Shown here in pieces: positions 1 through 9,543 of a DNA stretch of 64,000 bases. The notes below the pieces were generated by a model. The model saw only the letters and a program-made list of their open reading frames with translations, was not told where the DNA came from and made no database searches. The stretch comes from Croceicoccus sp. YJ47. Lineage in GTDB: Bacteria; Pseudomonadota; Alphaproteobacteria; Sphingomonadales; Sphingomonadaceae. Location: NCBI RefSeq assembly GCF_016745095.1, contig NZ_CP067087.1, positions 1,910,501 to 1,974,500 on the forward strand, given 5' to 3'. Position 1 is the stretch's first letter; each line of letters starts with the position of its first letter. The translations under genes and the position numbers were made by a program.

Positions 1-946
1 CCGCCACCGTGGTTAGCAGCGTGGTCGCCGTATCGTCGTCGGCATCCTGCGCGCGCCCTTCGAGCCCGGCGATGATCGGTTCCAGCGTGGTGATCTTTGC
101 GTCATCATCCGCGGTCAGCGAATTGGCCGCGTGCGACAGCGCGGCGGGGTCGGACATGTCCTTCCCGAACAAGACCGCCATGCGCGAGGTATGGTCGGCC
201 GCGGCGGCAAGCTTGCCTGCAATGTCGGGCGCGGCGGCGGACAGCATGCCGGCATAGCCCGCGAGCCGCTCCGCCTTTTCCTGAAGCCGGTAGCGGATCG
301 ACGTGTTCCACCCGATATCGGTGCGACCGTCCATGTCGTAGCCGACCCATGTCGCCAGCCGCAGCGGCACGGGCTTGAGCGTGCGCCAATCCTCGGGCCA
401 GCGATCGCGCGCGGTTTCGAACATATGGCGCACGACGCGGTCGCGGGCGCCCTGCGCGCGTTCGATGGCGCGCATGGCGGCATCGTGTTCGGAATCCAGC
501 GTGATCTGCACCCGTTCGTGCGGGGCGGTGCACACCTGGTCGCCGTCGACGTCGCCCTTGCTCGCCGCCTCGGTCACGGCATTCGCCTGCGCCGGGGTGA
601 GGAGGAAGGTCGGGTGCGCGGTGAACACCACGTGCATGAGCGGGGTGCCGAACCGCGCGGCGTAATCGGCGAATGTCTCACCCTCGCGCGGGTCGAAGCT
701 GGCGAGATTGGCGTCGGTCGCGATCGGTTCGAGCATGCGGTGCAGCTTGTGCGCGCGCGCCTGCATCCCCTCGCACTCAAGCGCGGAAACCAGCCCGTCC
801 AGCTCGCGAAGATCGGTCTCGCCCGATTCGAGGTCGCGGCTGAATTCCAGGCCGAGCTGAAACACCGGGTTGAACATCGGCGTTTCGCGCGTGCGGCGGT
901 GCAGTTCGCGCAGGCGTTCGTGCAGATTCTCGATCTTCGGGCTCAT
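1..946 (-). CDS. ppc: phosphoenolpyruvate carboxylase-like protein, N-terminal part (cut by window edge)
   Basis: Open without a stop from the ATG at 946 to the window edge, about 315 residues. PEP carboxylase makes oxaloacetate from PEP and bicarbonate in the cytoplasm. Seen: a TAHPT motif near residue 109 (family form TAHPTE, catalytic His) and a W-x-G-x-D-x-DGR stretch near residue 206 that matches the family W-GGDRDGN region. The TAHPT is followed by FLL instead of Glu-Val and the second motif is GYDMDGRTD, so this is a divergent member. The ATG overlaps the eda stop (ATGA), implying translational coupling with the Entner-Doudoroff genes upstream. The C-terminal catalytic half is not in the window, so the assignment rests on the N-terminal half. 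Confidence 0.68.
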   Translation of the reverse strand, partial: MSPKIENLHERLRELHRRTRETPMFNPVFQLGLEFSRDLESGETDLRELDGLVSALECEGMQARAHKLHRMLEPIATDANLASFDPREGETFADYAARFGTPLMHVVFTAHPTFLLTPAQANAVTEAASKGDVDGDQVCTAPHERVQITLDSEHDAAMRAIERAQGARDRVVRHMFETARDRWPEDWRTLKPVPLRLATWVGYDMDGRTDIGWNTSIRYRLQEKAERLAGYAGMLSAAAPDIAGKLAAAADHTSRMAVLFGKDMSDPAALSHAANSLTADDDAKITTLEPIIAGLEGRAQDADDDTATTLLTTVA

Positions 947-1563
947 GCGCCGAGCTCCGCAGCCTTTTGGGCGAGCGCCACGATTTTGCTCTTGTCCGGC
1001 GCACCCTTGGGCGCGACCCAGCTGCCGCCGACGCACAGGATTTGCGGATGGGCAAGCCATTCGGGCGCGGTTTCGGCCGAAATTCCGCCGGTGGGGCAGA
1101 AGGCGACGGTGCCGAACGGCCCGGCAATCGCTTTTAACGCAGGCAGGCCGCCGCTCGCTTCGGCCGGGAAGAATTTGAAATGGGTGAGGCCCATGTCCAT
1201 GCCGCGCATGATGTCGGAGGCATTGGCCGTGCCGGGGAGAAAGGGAATGCCGCTCGCGATCGCGGCCTTGCCCAGCGGCTGCGTCAGGCCGGGCGAGACC
1301 ACGAATTCGGCGCCCGCCCTTTCCACCGCCGCCAGATCGCGTTCGTTGAGCACGGTGCCCGCGCCGACGATGGCGCCGTCGACGCTCTTCATCGCGCGAA
1401 TCGCGTCGAGGGCGCAATCGGTACGCAATGTCACCTCAAGACACGGCAGCCCCCCTTCGACCAGCGCTTCGGCGAGCGGGATGGCATGGTCGATATGCTC
1501 GACGACCAGCACGGGGATCACCGGCGCCTTTGTCATGATGTCGCGGATCTGGGTCATGGTCAT
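943..1563 (-). CDS. eda: 2-keto-3-deoxy-6-phosphogluconate (KDPG) aldolase
   Basis: Cleaves KDPG to pyruvate and glyceraldehyde 3-phosphate, the last step of the Entner-Doudoroff pathway; cytoplasmic. The 206-residue length is typical of the family. The Schiff-base lysine is in HFKFFPAE (Lys130), and the catalytic Glu and a phosphate/substrate Arg lie in LEVTLRT (Glu43, Arg47). GAGTVL (67-72) and the CPTGGIS loop are the usual phosphate-site elements. It follows edd by 58 bp on the same strand and overlaps the PEP-carboxylase-like start by 4 bases. Confidence 0.97.
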   Translation of the reverse strand: MTMTQIRDIMTKAPVIPVLVVEHIDHAIPLAEALVEGGLPCLEVTLRTDCALDAIRAMKSVDGAIVGAGTVLNERDLAAVERAGAEFVVSPGLTQPLGKAAIASGIPFLPGTANASDIMRGMDMGLTHFKFFPAEASGGLPALKAIAGPFGTVAFCPTGGISAETAPEWLAHPQILCVGGSWVAPKGAPDKSKIVALAQKAAELGA

Positions 1564-1621
1564 GGCTCCTGTGTAGGGCGGTCATAGGCCCGGCGGCATC
1601 GCCCGGCGGCAAGGTGAGGCG

Positions 1622-3452
1622 TCAAAGCCCGGCGTGGGCGAGGATGGCGGAGGCGCCCTTTTCCGCGCCATCGGCACCGGCGCGCATCATGGCGAACAAT
1701 TCGCGGCCCACGCCCATCGCCGGCTCCGGGGCGGGGGCAGGGGTGCGGGCGGACAGGTCGGCACTGGTGGACAAGGTGCCCGACGCCGCGTCGACGCGGA
1801 CGATATCGCCATCCTGCAACAGCGAGAGCGGCCCGGCATTGCCCGCGGCATCGGGCAGCGCCTCGGGCGTGCAGTGGATGGCGGCGGGCACCTTGCCCGA
1901 TGCGCCGGACATGCGCCCGTCGGTGACGAGCGCCACGTTGAAGCCGCGATCCTGCAACACGCCGAGCGCCGGGGTCAGCTTGTGCAATTCGGGCATGCCA
2001 TTGGCGCGCGGCCCCTGGAACCGGACGACGACGACGACGTCGCGTTCAAGCTCGCCATCCTTGAACGCCTTGGTGACGGCTTCCTGCGTGTGGAAGACGC
2101 GGCAGGGCGCCTCAACGGTCCAGCGTTCGCGTTTCACCGCGCTGGTCTTGATCGTCGCACGGCCCAGATTGCCGGTAAGCAGGCGCATGCCGCCATCGGG
2201 CTGAAACGGGTCGGTCGCGGGTTTGAGCATTTCGTCGTCGCCCGATTGCGCGGGCGCGGGGTGCCAGACCAGCGCGTCCCCCTCCATCGACGGTTCGCTC
2301 GCATAATCGCGCAGGCTGTCGCCGCCCACGGTGCGGATGTCCTCATGCGCGAGCCCGTTGTCGAGCAGTTCGCGAATGACATAGCCCATGCCGCCCGCCG
2401 CGTGGAAATGGTTCACGTCGCCCTGCCCGTTGGGATAGACGCGCGCGATGAGCGGGACCGCCTTCGACAATTCGTCGATGTCCTGCCAGTCGATGATGAC
2501 CCCGGCGGCGCGGGCAAAGGCGGGGATATGCAGCACGTGATTGGTCGATCCGCCGGTCGCCAGCAGGCCGGCGACCGCGTTCACGATCGCCTTTTCGTCG
2601 ACGCATTCGGCGAGCGGGCGCGGATCCTCGCCCTTGGTCGAGATTTTCGCGAGCCGGTGCACCGCCGCACGGGTCAGCTGCGTGCGCAATTGCGTGCCGG
2701 GCGTGACGAAGGCGGCCGCCGGCATGTGCAGGCCCATCATCTCCATCATCATCTGGTTCGAATTGGCGGTGCCGTAAAACGTGCAGGTGCCCGGCGAATG
2801 GTAGGACGCGTTTTCCGACGCCAGCAATTCGTCGCGCCCGACCTTGCCCTCTGCGTAAAGCTGGCGCGTCTTCTGCTTCTGGCTGTTGGTGATCCCGCTC
2901 GGCATCGGGCCGGAGGGGACGAGGATGCACGCAAGATGCCCGAACCGCAGCGCGCCGATGAGCAGGCCCGGCACGATCTTGTCGCAAATGCCGAGCAGCG
3001 CCATGCCGTCATACATTTCATGGCTCAACGCGACGGCGGTCGACAAGGCGATGGTGTCGCGCGAAAACAGCGACAGCTCCATGCCGTCCTGCCCCTGCGT
3101 CACGCCGTCGCACATGGCTGGCGTCCCGCCCGCGACCTGCGCGGTGGCGCCGACTTCGCGTGCGAAGAGCTTCATCTGTTCCGGGTACCGGCCATAGGGC
3201 TGATGCGCGGACAGCATGTCGTTATACGCGGTCACGATGGCGAGATTGGGCCGGGCCGCATCGGCGACGCCGCCCTTGTCATTGCCCATGCCGGCCATCG
3301 CGTGGGCGAGGTTGGAGCAGGCGACCTGGCTGCGGTCGGGGGTGCGGTCGCCCTCGCGGCGCATGAGGTCGAGATAGCGTTGCCGGCTCTTCTTTGCTGT
3401 TGGCGATGATCCGGTCGGTCACGCGGGCGACGGCGGGGTTCAGATCTGCCAT
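1622..3452 (-). pseudogene. edd: phosphogluconate dehydratase, frameshifted near the N-terminus
   Basis: 6-phosphogluconate dehydratase of the ILVD/EDD family (Fe-S enzyme making KDPG). Full length should be about 609 residues. Translation from the ATG at 3452 gives [20 protein letters not shown] and then leaves frame. The continuation [20 protein letters not shown] is found in the next frame, after one extra base at about 3392. From the ATG at 3364 the frame is open for 580 residues and holds the conserved core, for example [25 protein letters not shown] and [10 protein letters not shown]. That internal ATG has no visible Shine-Dalgarno. The 580-residue product would lack about 29 conserved N-terminal residues. 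Because the rest is intact, this may be a sequencing error. Upstream is zwf; downstream is eda. Confidence 0.9.
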
Positions 3453-3580
3453 GGGCCTCTTTCTTCAATCAGGGGGGCGCAGGCCTTTTTCGCCAGCGCC
3501 TTCGCTTTGCCAATGCAACACGCGCGGATCGGTGCCCCGAAAGGCGCCGGCACCCTGCGCTTTATTCGTATGCGCGCGCT

Positions 3581-5053
3581 CTACTCATGCCAGGTCACGC
3601 CGTCCCGTTCGGCCAGCGCGATCGCGGCGGACGGGCCATAGCTTCCCGCGGTATAGGTCTTGGGCGAAATGTCGTGTTCGTCCCAGGTGGCGCGGATCGC
3701 ATCGATCCAGTCCCACTGCGCCTCCACCTCGTCGCGGCGCACGAACAGGGTCTGATCCCCCTCGACGAGATCGAGGAGCAGCCGTTCGTATGCGATGCGC
3801 CGTTCCGGCCCCGCGAACGCATCGGGCATCGTGATGTCGAGCGGGACCGAACGCAGGCGCAAGCCTTCGCGGTCGAGGCCCGGCACCTTCGCCATGAGCG
3901 AGAGACGGATGTTTTCCTTCGGCTGGATCCCGATGACGAGCGTGTTCGGCTGCGTCCGCGCGCCGCGTCCCGCGAAGATGGAAAACGGAACGTCGCGGAA
4001 TTTCACGATGATCTCGGTCGTGCGTTCGGGCATGCGCTTGCCCGTGCGCAGGTAGAAGGGCACCCCCTTCCAGCGCCAGTTGTCGACATGCGCCTTGATC
4101 GCGACGAAGGTCTCCGTATCGGAATCCTGGCCCAGCTCCTCGTCATAGCCGGGGACGGCCTTGCCCGCGATGGCGCCGGCGCGATATTGCCCGCGCACGG
4201 TTTCATCGCGCGCGACCCGGCGCAGCGAACGCAGCACCTTCACCTTTTCATCGCGGATCGGGGTCGCATCGAAGCTCGTCGGCGGTTCCATCGCCACGAG
4301 CGCGAGCAATTGCAGCATGTGGTTCTGCACCATGTCGCGCAGCGCGCCCGCCCCGTCGTAGAACCCGACCCGTCCTTCGAGGCCCACGGTTTCGGCGACG
4401 GTAATCTGCACATGGTCGATATGCGCCGCATTCCACAGCGGTTCGAACAGGATATTGGCAAAGCGCAGCGCGAGCAGGTTCTGCACCGTCTCCTTGCCGA
4501 GATAATGGTCGATGCGGAAAATGCGGTGTTCGGGAAAGGCCGCGGCGACCGCGTCGTTGATCTGACACGAGGTGGCGAGATCGGTGCCGAGCGGTTTTTC
4601 AAGGCCGATGCGCACATTGCCCGACGCAAGGCCATTGGCCTGAAGTCCCGCGATCGTCGGTTCGAACAGGAAAGGCGCGGTCGACAGGAAGATGGAAAGC
4701 CCGCGATTGTCGCCGGTGTCGACGCCGCCGACCTTCTTTGCCAGCACGTCGAACCCTTCGGGCGTCGACGCGTCGAGCGCCTGATAACTCAGCTTTTCAA
4801 GGAACGGCTCGATCTTCACGGCGCGCCCGGCGGGCAGGAACCGGGTCAGTGCCTCGCGCACGAATTCGCGGAAACCGTCGTCGTCATATTCGGATCGCGC
4901 GGTGCAGATGATGCGAATATCTTCGGGCAGCAACCCATCGGAATCGAGTGCGCAGAGCGAGGGCAGCAGCATGCGTTGCGCCAGATCGCCCGTCGCGCCG
5001 AACAACAGCAGCTTGTTGGCCGTGAAATGCGGTGCGGCTGCCGTTTCGGTCAT
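3581..5053 (-). CDS. zwf: glucose-6-phosphate 1-dehydrogenase
   Basis: Oxidises glucose 6-phosphate to 6-phosphogluconolactone with NAD(P)+, feeding edd and eda downstream. The product of 490 residues is of normal length. GATGDL at 19-24 is the dinucleotide site, EKPLG at 152-156 and RIDHYLGKE at 180-188 carry the substrate-binding and catalytic residues (His183). I chose the ATG at 5053 rather than an upstream in-frame start at 5131 because an AAGGGAG Shine-Dalgarno lies about ten bases upstream and the Rossmann fold starts right after. No 6-phosphogluconolactonase gene lies between zwf and edd, unlike many sphingomonads, so that step must be encoded elsewhere or proceed spontaneously. Confidence 0.97.
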   Translation of the reverse strand: MTETAAAPHFTANKLLLFGATGDLAQRMLLPSLCALDSDGLLPEDIRIICTARSEYDDDGFREFVREALTRFLPAGRAVKIEPFLEKLSYQALDASTPEGFDVLAKKVGGVDTGDNRGLSIFLSTAPFLFEPTIAGLQANGLASGNVRIGLEKPLGTDLATSCQINDAVAAAFPEHRIFRIDHYLGKETVQNLLALRFANILFEPLWNAAHIDHVQITVAETVGLEGRVGFYDGAGALRDMVQNHMLQLLALVAMEPPTSFDATPIRDEKVKVLRSLRRVARDETVRGQYRAGAIAGKAVPGYDEELGQDSDTETFVAIKAHVDNWRWKGVPFYLRTGKRMPERTTEIIVKFRDVPFSIFAGRGARTQPNTLVIGIQPKENIRLSLMAKVPGLDREGLRLRSVPLDITMPDAFAGPERRIAYERLLLDLVEGDQTLFVRRDEVEAQWDWIDAIRATWDEHDISPKTYTAGSYGPSAAIALAERDGVTWHE

Positions 5054-5183
5054 AAACGCGAGATACTCCCTTGTGTCGCGGGCGGTTGCGGCCTCGCCCC
5101 CGGTTGTTAGCAGGTGCGGCGCGCGGTGCAAGCGCCGCCCGCGCCGATCTGTCCCGCCTTATCCGCGCGTGACCGACCCGAGC

Positions 5184-5984
5184 TTATCCGCGTGTGACCG
5201 AAATGCGCTTGTCCTGCATTTGCGCGAGGCCATAGCTGGTGAGGAAGCTGACGTCGGCGGCATCGCGCCCGACGCCGATCTTCACGATCTCGCCGGCGGT
5301 CGCCATGTGCGTCGCATCGACGAGATGCCAGGCGCCCGACCCCGGCTCCCCCGTTTCATCGGCCAGGAACACCTCGGCGACGGCGTGGAAATCCTGCGGC
5401 GTGACATCGGGGGCATAGCAGCTGACGAAGCGGGCCGGGATCGCGGACGCCCGCGCCATGGTGCACACGACATGCGCATAATCGCGGCAGATCCCCTGCC
5501 GCTCGACAAAGCTGTCGAGCGCGGTCGTGGTCGCGTTGCTGCTGCCGGGGACGTAGCTGAAATTGTCTGCGACCCACTGCACCATCGCATTGATCCGCGC
5601 GCCGCCGGACAATTCGCCGAACTCCGCCTCGACAAAGGACTGAAACCGGTCGGCCGGGCAATAGCGCGAATCGAACAGATAGGGCACGGTCGCGCCCGGC
5701 AGCTGATGCGGGGGAAGCTGGTTCAGCGCGGCCAGATCCACCAGATGCCGGTCGATGTCGGCGGTGATCCGGTAATCGGCGGTAAAGTCCCCTTCGCAGC
5801 GCAGCCAGACGCGCGTGCCGATGGCATCCTCGCCCGAAATATGCGCCTCGTGCTCGCTCGCGCTGATGGCGAGGCCGGGGCCGGACAGGGCCTGCTCGGG
5901 AATGGCGGCGGCCTCCATCTGCAACAGGAAATCGGTCGGTTCCTCGAAACGATAGGCGATATGCGTGTCGACATGGATGATCAT
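5184..5984 (-). CDS. transglutaminase-like cysteine peptidase family protein
   Basis: A 266-residue protein with the transglutaminase-like catalytic triad: Cys166 in GICRDYAH, His200 in DFHAVAE and Asp223 in HLVDAT. The N-terminal part resembles the beta-strand domain that precedes the catalytic domain in bacterial transglutaminase-like proteins. Members are thought to act as peptidases or amidases; the substrate here is unknown. I placed the start at 5984 (MIIHVDTHIAYRF). An in-frame ATG at 6032 is possible but adds residues unlike the family. It lies 130 bp upstream of zwf on the same strand, with no sign of functional linkage. Confidence 0.85.
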   Translation of the reverse strand: MIIHVDTHIAYRFEEPTDFLLQMEAAAIPEQALSGPGLAISASEHEAHISGEDAIGTRVWLRCEGDFTADYRITADIDRHLVDLAALNQLPPHQLPGATVPYLFDSRYCPADRFQSFVEAEFGELSGGARINAMVQWVADNFSYVPGSSNATTTALDSFVERQGICRDYAHVVCTMARASAIPARFVSCYAPDVTPQDFHAVAEVFLADETGEPGSGAWHLVDATHMATAGEIVKIGVGRDAADVSFLTSYGLAQMQDKRISVTRG

Positions 5985-6084
5985 CGGGGGCGGGCTCTCT
6001 TCGAAAGGGGGATGCGCGCCGCGTGCACGCATGTGATTAACGCGGGGACAGGCGAATTTATCCGGGCAAAACGTCCGGGGCGGG

Positions 6085-7485
6085 TCATTCGTGCGCGTCG
6101 GGGTCGGGCGGCAGATCGTTGCCCGCGTGCGCCGGTGCAGGCCCCGCATCCCGGCCCGGCCCGCGCCAGACCGCGATCACGCGCAGCACGAGCGCCGCCA
6201 CCGTCGAGACGAGCACCGACCACGCAATGCCGAGCGGGCCGTAGCGTTCCAGCGACACGGCAATCCCGACGAGCATGATCGCGAGCGTCGCCAGCCGGAT
6301 CACGACCAGCTGCCGCGTGCGGTCCGTCGCGAGCAGCAGCGGGTCGATCGACACGCTGCCCACCTCCAGCGCCGCGGAAATGCCCAGCAGCAGCAGCAGG
6401 GGATAGGCGGGCAGGTACTCCGCCCCGCTCATCAACAGGATGAGCGGCTTGCCCAGGAACACGAGCGCCACCGCGATCACCGCCGCGGCCAGCCCCGCCG
6501 CCGCGCTCGTCCGTTTCAGCACGTGGGCGATTTCGCGCCGCGAAAGATCGCGGTCGGCATAGGCATGGCTGCGCGCCATTTCGGTGAAGATCGCGCGGCT
6601 CAGCATCTGGCTGACCTTGGTCATGGAATTGGAAAGCTGCGCCGCGAGCCGGTAATAGCCCGCCGCGGCCGCCGCCCCGAAACTGCCCAAAAGCAGGATC
6701 GGCGCCTGCGAGATTAGCGTCGTCACGGTAAGGTTGATGTTCGAGGCGAACAGGAACCGCCACAATCCGGGGAAATTGCGGTGGATGCGAAACGGGTTGG
6801 TCAACCGTATCCGCCGCACGATGCCCGGCGCATGGCGATAGGCCAGTGCCCAGTAGGCGACCGACGTGGCCAGCTCCGACGCCATCCATGCGAGGATGAA
6901 CCCGTCGATGCTCGGCGCGAAGGCAAGCGCCACGAGCGCGCCGATCATGCGCACCACCGGCATCGCCGTTTCCGCCGCCGCGCCCGCCCCGAACCGGTCC
7001 AGCATCCGCAGCAGCCCCGTCGGCGTCGAATACAGCCCCAGCAGGAGCACCGCAGTATAGATCGCGCCCCAAAGCTGCACCACAGGTTCCCAGCCCAAAA
7101 GATCGCCGAGCCCGAAACAGATCATCGGCCCCGCGATCAGCCCGATGGCCGAGGTCACCAGATCCACCGTCAGCGTCGCACCCAGCAGCCGGCCCAGTCG
7201 GCCATCCTCGTGCGTTTCGCCATATCCATGCCCGAACTTCACCACCCCCTGCCAGCTGTCGAAGGTGATGAACCGCTTGATGAACTGCGCGATGGTGAGC
7301 ACGAGTGCGAACACGCCGAAGCCCGACGGGCCGAGCGTGCGCGTCACGATGGCGAGGTAGAACAGCGAGAGCACCGCGCCCACGCCCTTGCCCGACAGCA
7401 GCCAGCCGGAATTCTTCGCCACGCGCAGGAGCGGGGACGCACCGGACCCGGATGCCATCAATCTGCGGAGCATTGCGAATGCCAT
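6085..7485 (-). CDS. polysaccharide/oligosaccharide flippase-like membrane protein
   Basis: A 466-residue, very hydrophobic protein with about a dozen predicted membrane segments. The N-terminus (SGWLLSGKGVGAVLSLFYLA) fits the Wzx/MVF polysaccharide-exporter family, which flips lipid-linked glycans across the inner membrane. I chose the ATG at 7485, which is preceded by an AGGGG sequence, over in-frame starts further upstream that would run into the divergent kinase gene. No glycosyltransferase or polymerase gene is adjacent, so the exported glycan cannot be inferred. It is divergent from the lipid-kinase pair with about 120 bp between. Confidence 0.85.
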   Translation of the reverse strand: MAFAMLRRLMASGSGASPLLRVAKNSGWLLSGKGVGAVLSLFYLAIVTRTLGPSGFGVFALVLTIAQFIKRFITFDSWQGVVKFGHGYGETHEDGRLGRLLGATLTVDLVTSAIGLIAGPMICFGLGDLLGWEPVVQLWGAIYTAVLLLGLYSTPTGLLRMLDRFGAGAAAETAMPVVRMIGALVALAFAPSIDGFILAWMASELATSVAYWALAYRHAPGIVRRIRLTNPFRIHRNFPGLWRFLFASNINLTVTTLISQAPILLLGSFGAAAAAGYYRLAAQLSNSMTKVSQMLSRAIFTEMARSHAYADRDLSRREIAHVLKRTSAAAGLAAAVIAVALVFLGKPLILLMSGAEYLPAYPLLLLLGISAALEVGSVSIDPLLLATDRTRQLVVIRLATLAIMLVGIAVSLERYGPLGIAWSVLVSTVAALVLRVIAVWRGPGRDAGPAPAHAGNDLPPDPDAHE

Positions 7486-7606
7486 GCGCGCCCCTATCCC
7501 GGCGAGGCGGAAAATGCCCAGCCTTTTTTCGCCCGCGCACGCCCCGCCTTTTTCCGCCCGCGCGCGCAATGCGTTTGCAGGGGTGATTTGCGCATCGCTT
7601 GCCGCT

Positions 7607-8605
7607 ATGGCGCGCAGGGTGAACGCCCGCCATCCCATCGAACCCGCCGCCGATCCGCGCAAGGGCCGGATCGTCGTCGTGTGCAATCCGCGCAGCCACC
7701 GCATCCGCGCGCGCAGCCTGGCCGTGCCCGACGGGGTGTGCGTCGTCGATCCGCGCACGCGCGGCGACCTGCACGCGATCCTCGCGGAACTCGCGCGCAG
7801 CGACGTGTCGCTTGTGGTCATTGCGGGCGGGGACGGGACCATCCGCGACGTGTTGTCCTGCGGCGGATCGCTCTGGGCATCGGGGGGCGGGCGGGCGGTC
7901 GCCATCCTGCCCAAGGGCAAGACCAATGCGCTCGCCATGGATCTTGGCATCCCGCGCGACTGGGAAACGGCCGATGCGATCCGCGCCTGGCATGACGGGC
8001 GCGGCGCCATTCGCCCCCCAATCGAGGTGGTGCACAACGACGCGCCTGCCGATGAGCGCGAGCCCGTGCGCGGCTTTCTTTTCGGGGCAGGAGCCTTCGT
8101 CGATGCGACCGACATGGCGCAGACGACGCATCGCATGGGCGCGTTCAACAACCTCGCCGTGGCGCTCTCGACGGCGGGCACGGTCGCGCGCGTGGCGTTC
8201 GGGGGCGACAATTCCCCTTCGCGCGCGGGCAAGCGGATGCGAATCCACTATGGCGAGGATGCGGAACCCATGCATGGTGCCGCCCTCCACAGCGATGCGA
8301 TGCGCTTCATCATGCTGGCGACGACGATGCACCGCATGCCGATGGGCGTGCGCCCGTTCGGCGATCCGCGCGGGGGCTTGAAAACGCTTGTCGTGGATGC
8401 GCCGCCGCGCCGTTTCATGCGGAATTTCGCCGCCATCGTGCGCGGCAGCACGGCGGAGCGGCTGGAACGCGATGGCATGCACCGGGTCGATGCCAGGAGC
8501 ATGGAAATCGATCTCGACGGGGGCTTCATCCTCGATGGGGAGCGTTTCGATCCGGGCCGCTATACCTTGCGCGAAGGTGCGCCGATCCGGTTCGTCACGC
8601 CGTGA
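7607..8605 (+). CDS. diacylglycerol kinase-like (DAGK catalytic domain) lipid kinase
   Basis: A 332-residue protein of the DAGK/YegS/LCB5 family, which phosphorylates diacylglycerol or a sphingoid-type lipid with ATP. Visible are the N-terminal VCNPRS strand-loop (25-30) and the nucleotide-binding GGDGT motif at 74-78, followed by LPKGKTNALA, the family's conserved loop. I chose the ATG at 7607; in-frame starts at 7388 and 7514 would add a compositionally odd extension, and the first would overlap the flippase gene. Its stop overlaps the GTG start of the next gene (GTGA), so the two are probably translated together. That neighbour looks like a CDP-diacylglycerol synthase, which points to phosphatidic acid as the product. 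Confidence 0.85.
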   Translation: MARRVNARHPIEPAADPRKGRIVVVCNPRSHRIRARSLAVPDGVCVVDPRTRGDLHAILAELARSDVSLVVIAGGDGTIRDVLSCGGSLWASGGGRAVAILPKGKTNALAMDLGIPRDWETADAIRAWHDGRGAIRPPIEVVHNDAPADEREPVRGFLFGAGAFVDATDMAQTTHRMGAFNNLAVALSTAGTVARVAFGGDNSPSRAGKRMRIHYGEDAEPMHGAALHSDAMRFIMLATTMHRMPMGVRPFGDPRGGLKTLVVDAPPRRFMRNFAAIVRGSTAERLERDGMHRVDARSMEIDLDGGFILDGERFDPGRYTLREGAPIRFVTP

Positions 8606-9543
8606 GTGCGGATCGCTCCGATCTCGCCGCGCGGGTCGCGGCGGGGCTGCGTGCGCCGGTGCGCGATGAAATCCGCGCATTTGCCGCATATCTGGCCCGG
8701 CATTACGATGCGCGCGCGGTGCTGTTCTACGGGTCGAATTTGCGGAGCGGGTCGCTCGACGGGGTGCTCGATTTCTACGTGCTGACCGCCGGGGGGCGTG
8801 AACGCGGGTTGTGGCCGCGCGTCGCCTATCACGAATATGCCCATGCGGGGGAGGAGATGCGCGCCAAGGTCGCGGTGATGACGCTCGCCACCTTTGCCCA
8901 TGCCGCCACCGGGCGCCATGTCGATACGACGATCTGGGCGCGCTTCGTGCAGCCGGTCGCGCTTGCCTGGACAGATGGGGAGGATGCCCGCGACGCGGTG
9001 CGCGGGGCGATCGGCGACGCGGTGATCACCGCCGCGACGGTCGCCGCCTCGCTCGGCCCGGATGAGGGGACGGAGCGCGATTACTGGCAGGCGTTGTTCG
9101 CCGCGACCTACCGCGCCGAACTGCGGGTGGAAAAGCCCGGGCGCGAGCAGCAGATCCTCGATTTCGGGGCGGATCATTTCGACGGGCTGATGATTGCCGG
9201 GTGGACGGCGGCGGGGATCGACCATGACCGGCGCGGCGCCATCCTGCGCCCCCATATGCCGGAGGCGATGCGCGATGAAACGCGCGCCCGCTGGCACCGG
9301 CGGCGGCGGATGGGCAAGCCGCTCAATATCGTGCGGCTGTTGCGCGCGGCCACCACCTTCGACGGGGGCGCGCGCTATCTTGCGTGGAAAGTGCACCGGC
9401 ACAGCGGGATCACCGTGCCGCTCACCTCCTTTCGCGAACGGCACCCGCTGCTATGCGCGCCGGTGCTGGTCGCGGGTTATTGGCGCGAGCGGCGCCGGAT
9501 GCGCCGCGCCGCGGATCAGTCGTCGTCCTCGACCCGTTCGTAA
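8602..9543 (+). CDS. Tam41/Mmp37-like nucleotidyltransferase (possible phosphatidate cytidylyltransferase)
   Basis: A 313-residue protein starting with GTG overlapping the kinase stop. It has no signal peptide or clear membrane span. By eye it follows the mitochondrial Tam41 CDP-diacylglycerol synthase along its length: the nucleotidyltransferase element FYGS (42-45) with an acidic residue in VLDFYVL (Asp57), a Lys/Val-rich strand near 89-93, ARFVQPV at 113-119 where Tam41 proteins have AGRL-KPV, a YWQALFAATYRAELR segment, and a C-terminal stretch near 263-280 that matches the K-G-hydrophobic-T-A-G-like end. Tam41 converts phosphatidate and CTP to CDP-diacylglycerol at a membrane surface. The kinase partner supports this. 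No biochemical role for a bacterial member is known to me. Its 3' end overlaps the next, convergent gene by 28 bp. Confidence 0.65.
   Translation: MSADRSDLAARVAAGLRAPVRDEIRAFAAYLARHYDARAVLFYGSNLRSGSLDGVLDFYVLTAGGRERGLWPRVAYHEYAHAGEEMRAKVAVMTLATFAHAATGRHVDTTIWARFVQPVALAWTDGEDARDAVRGAIGDAVITAATVAASLGPDEGTERDYWQALFAATYRAELRVEKPGREQQILDFGADHFDGLMIAGWTAAGIDHDRRGAILRPHMPEAMRDETRARWHRRRRMGKPLNIVRLLRAATTFDGGARYLAWKVHRHSGITVPLTSFRERHPLLCAPVLVAGYWRERRRMRRAADQSSSSTRS

Noticed and set aside
3385-3400. Programmed frameshift in edd.
   Set aside because: There is no classical slippery heptamer with a downstream structure, and no precedent for edd. A single extra base fits better.
5981-8689. A 902-residue minus-strand open frame.
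   Set aside because: It is an out-of-frame reading of the flippase and kinase region, Arg/His/Pro-rich with no domain.
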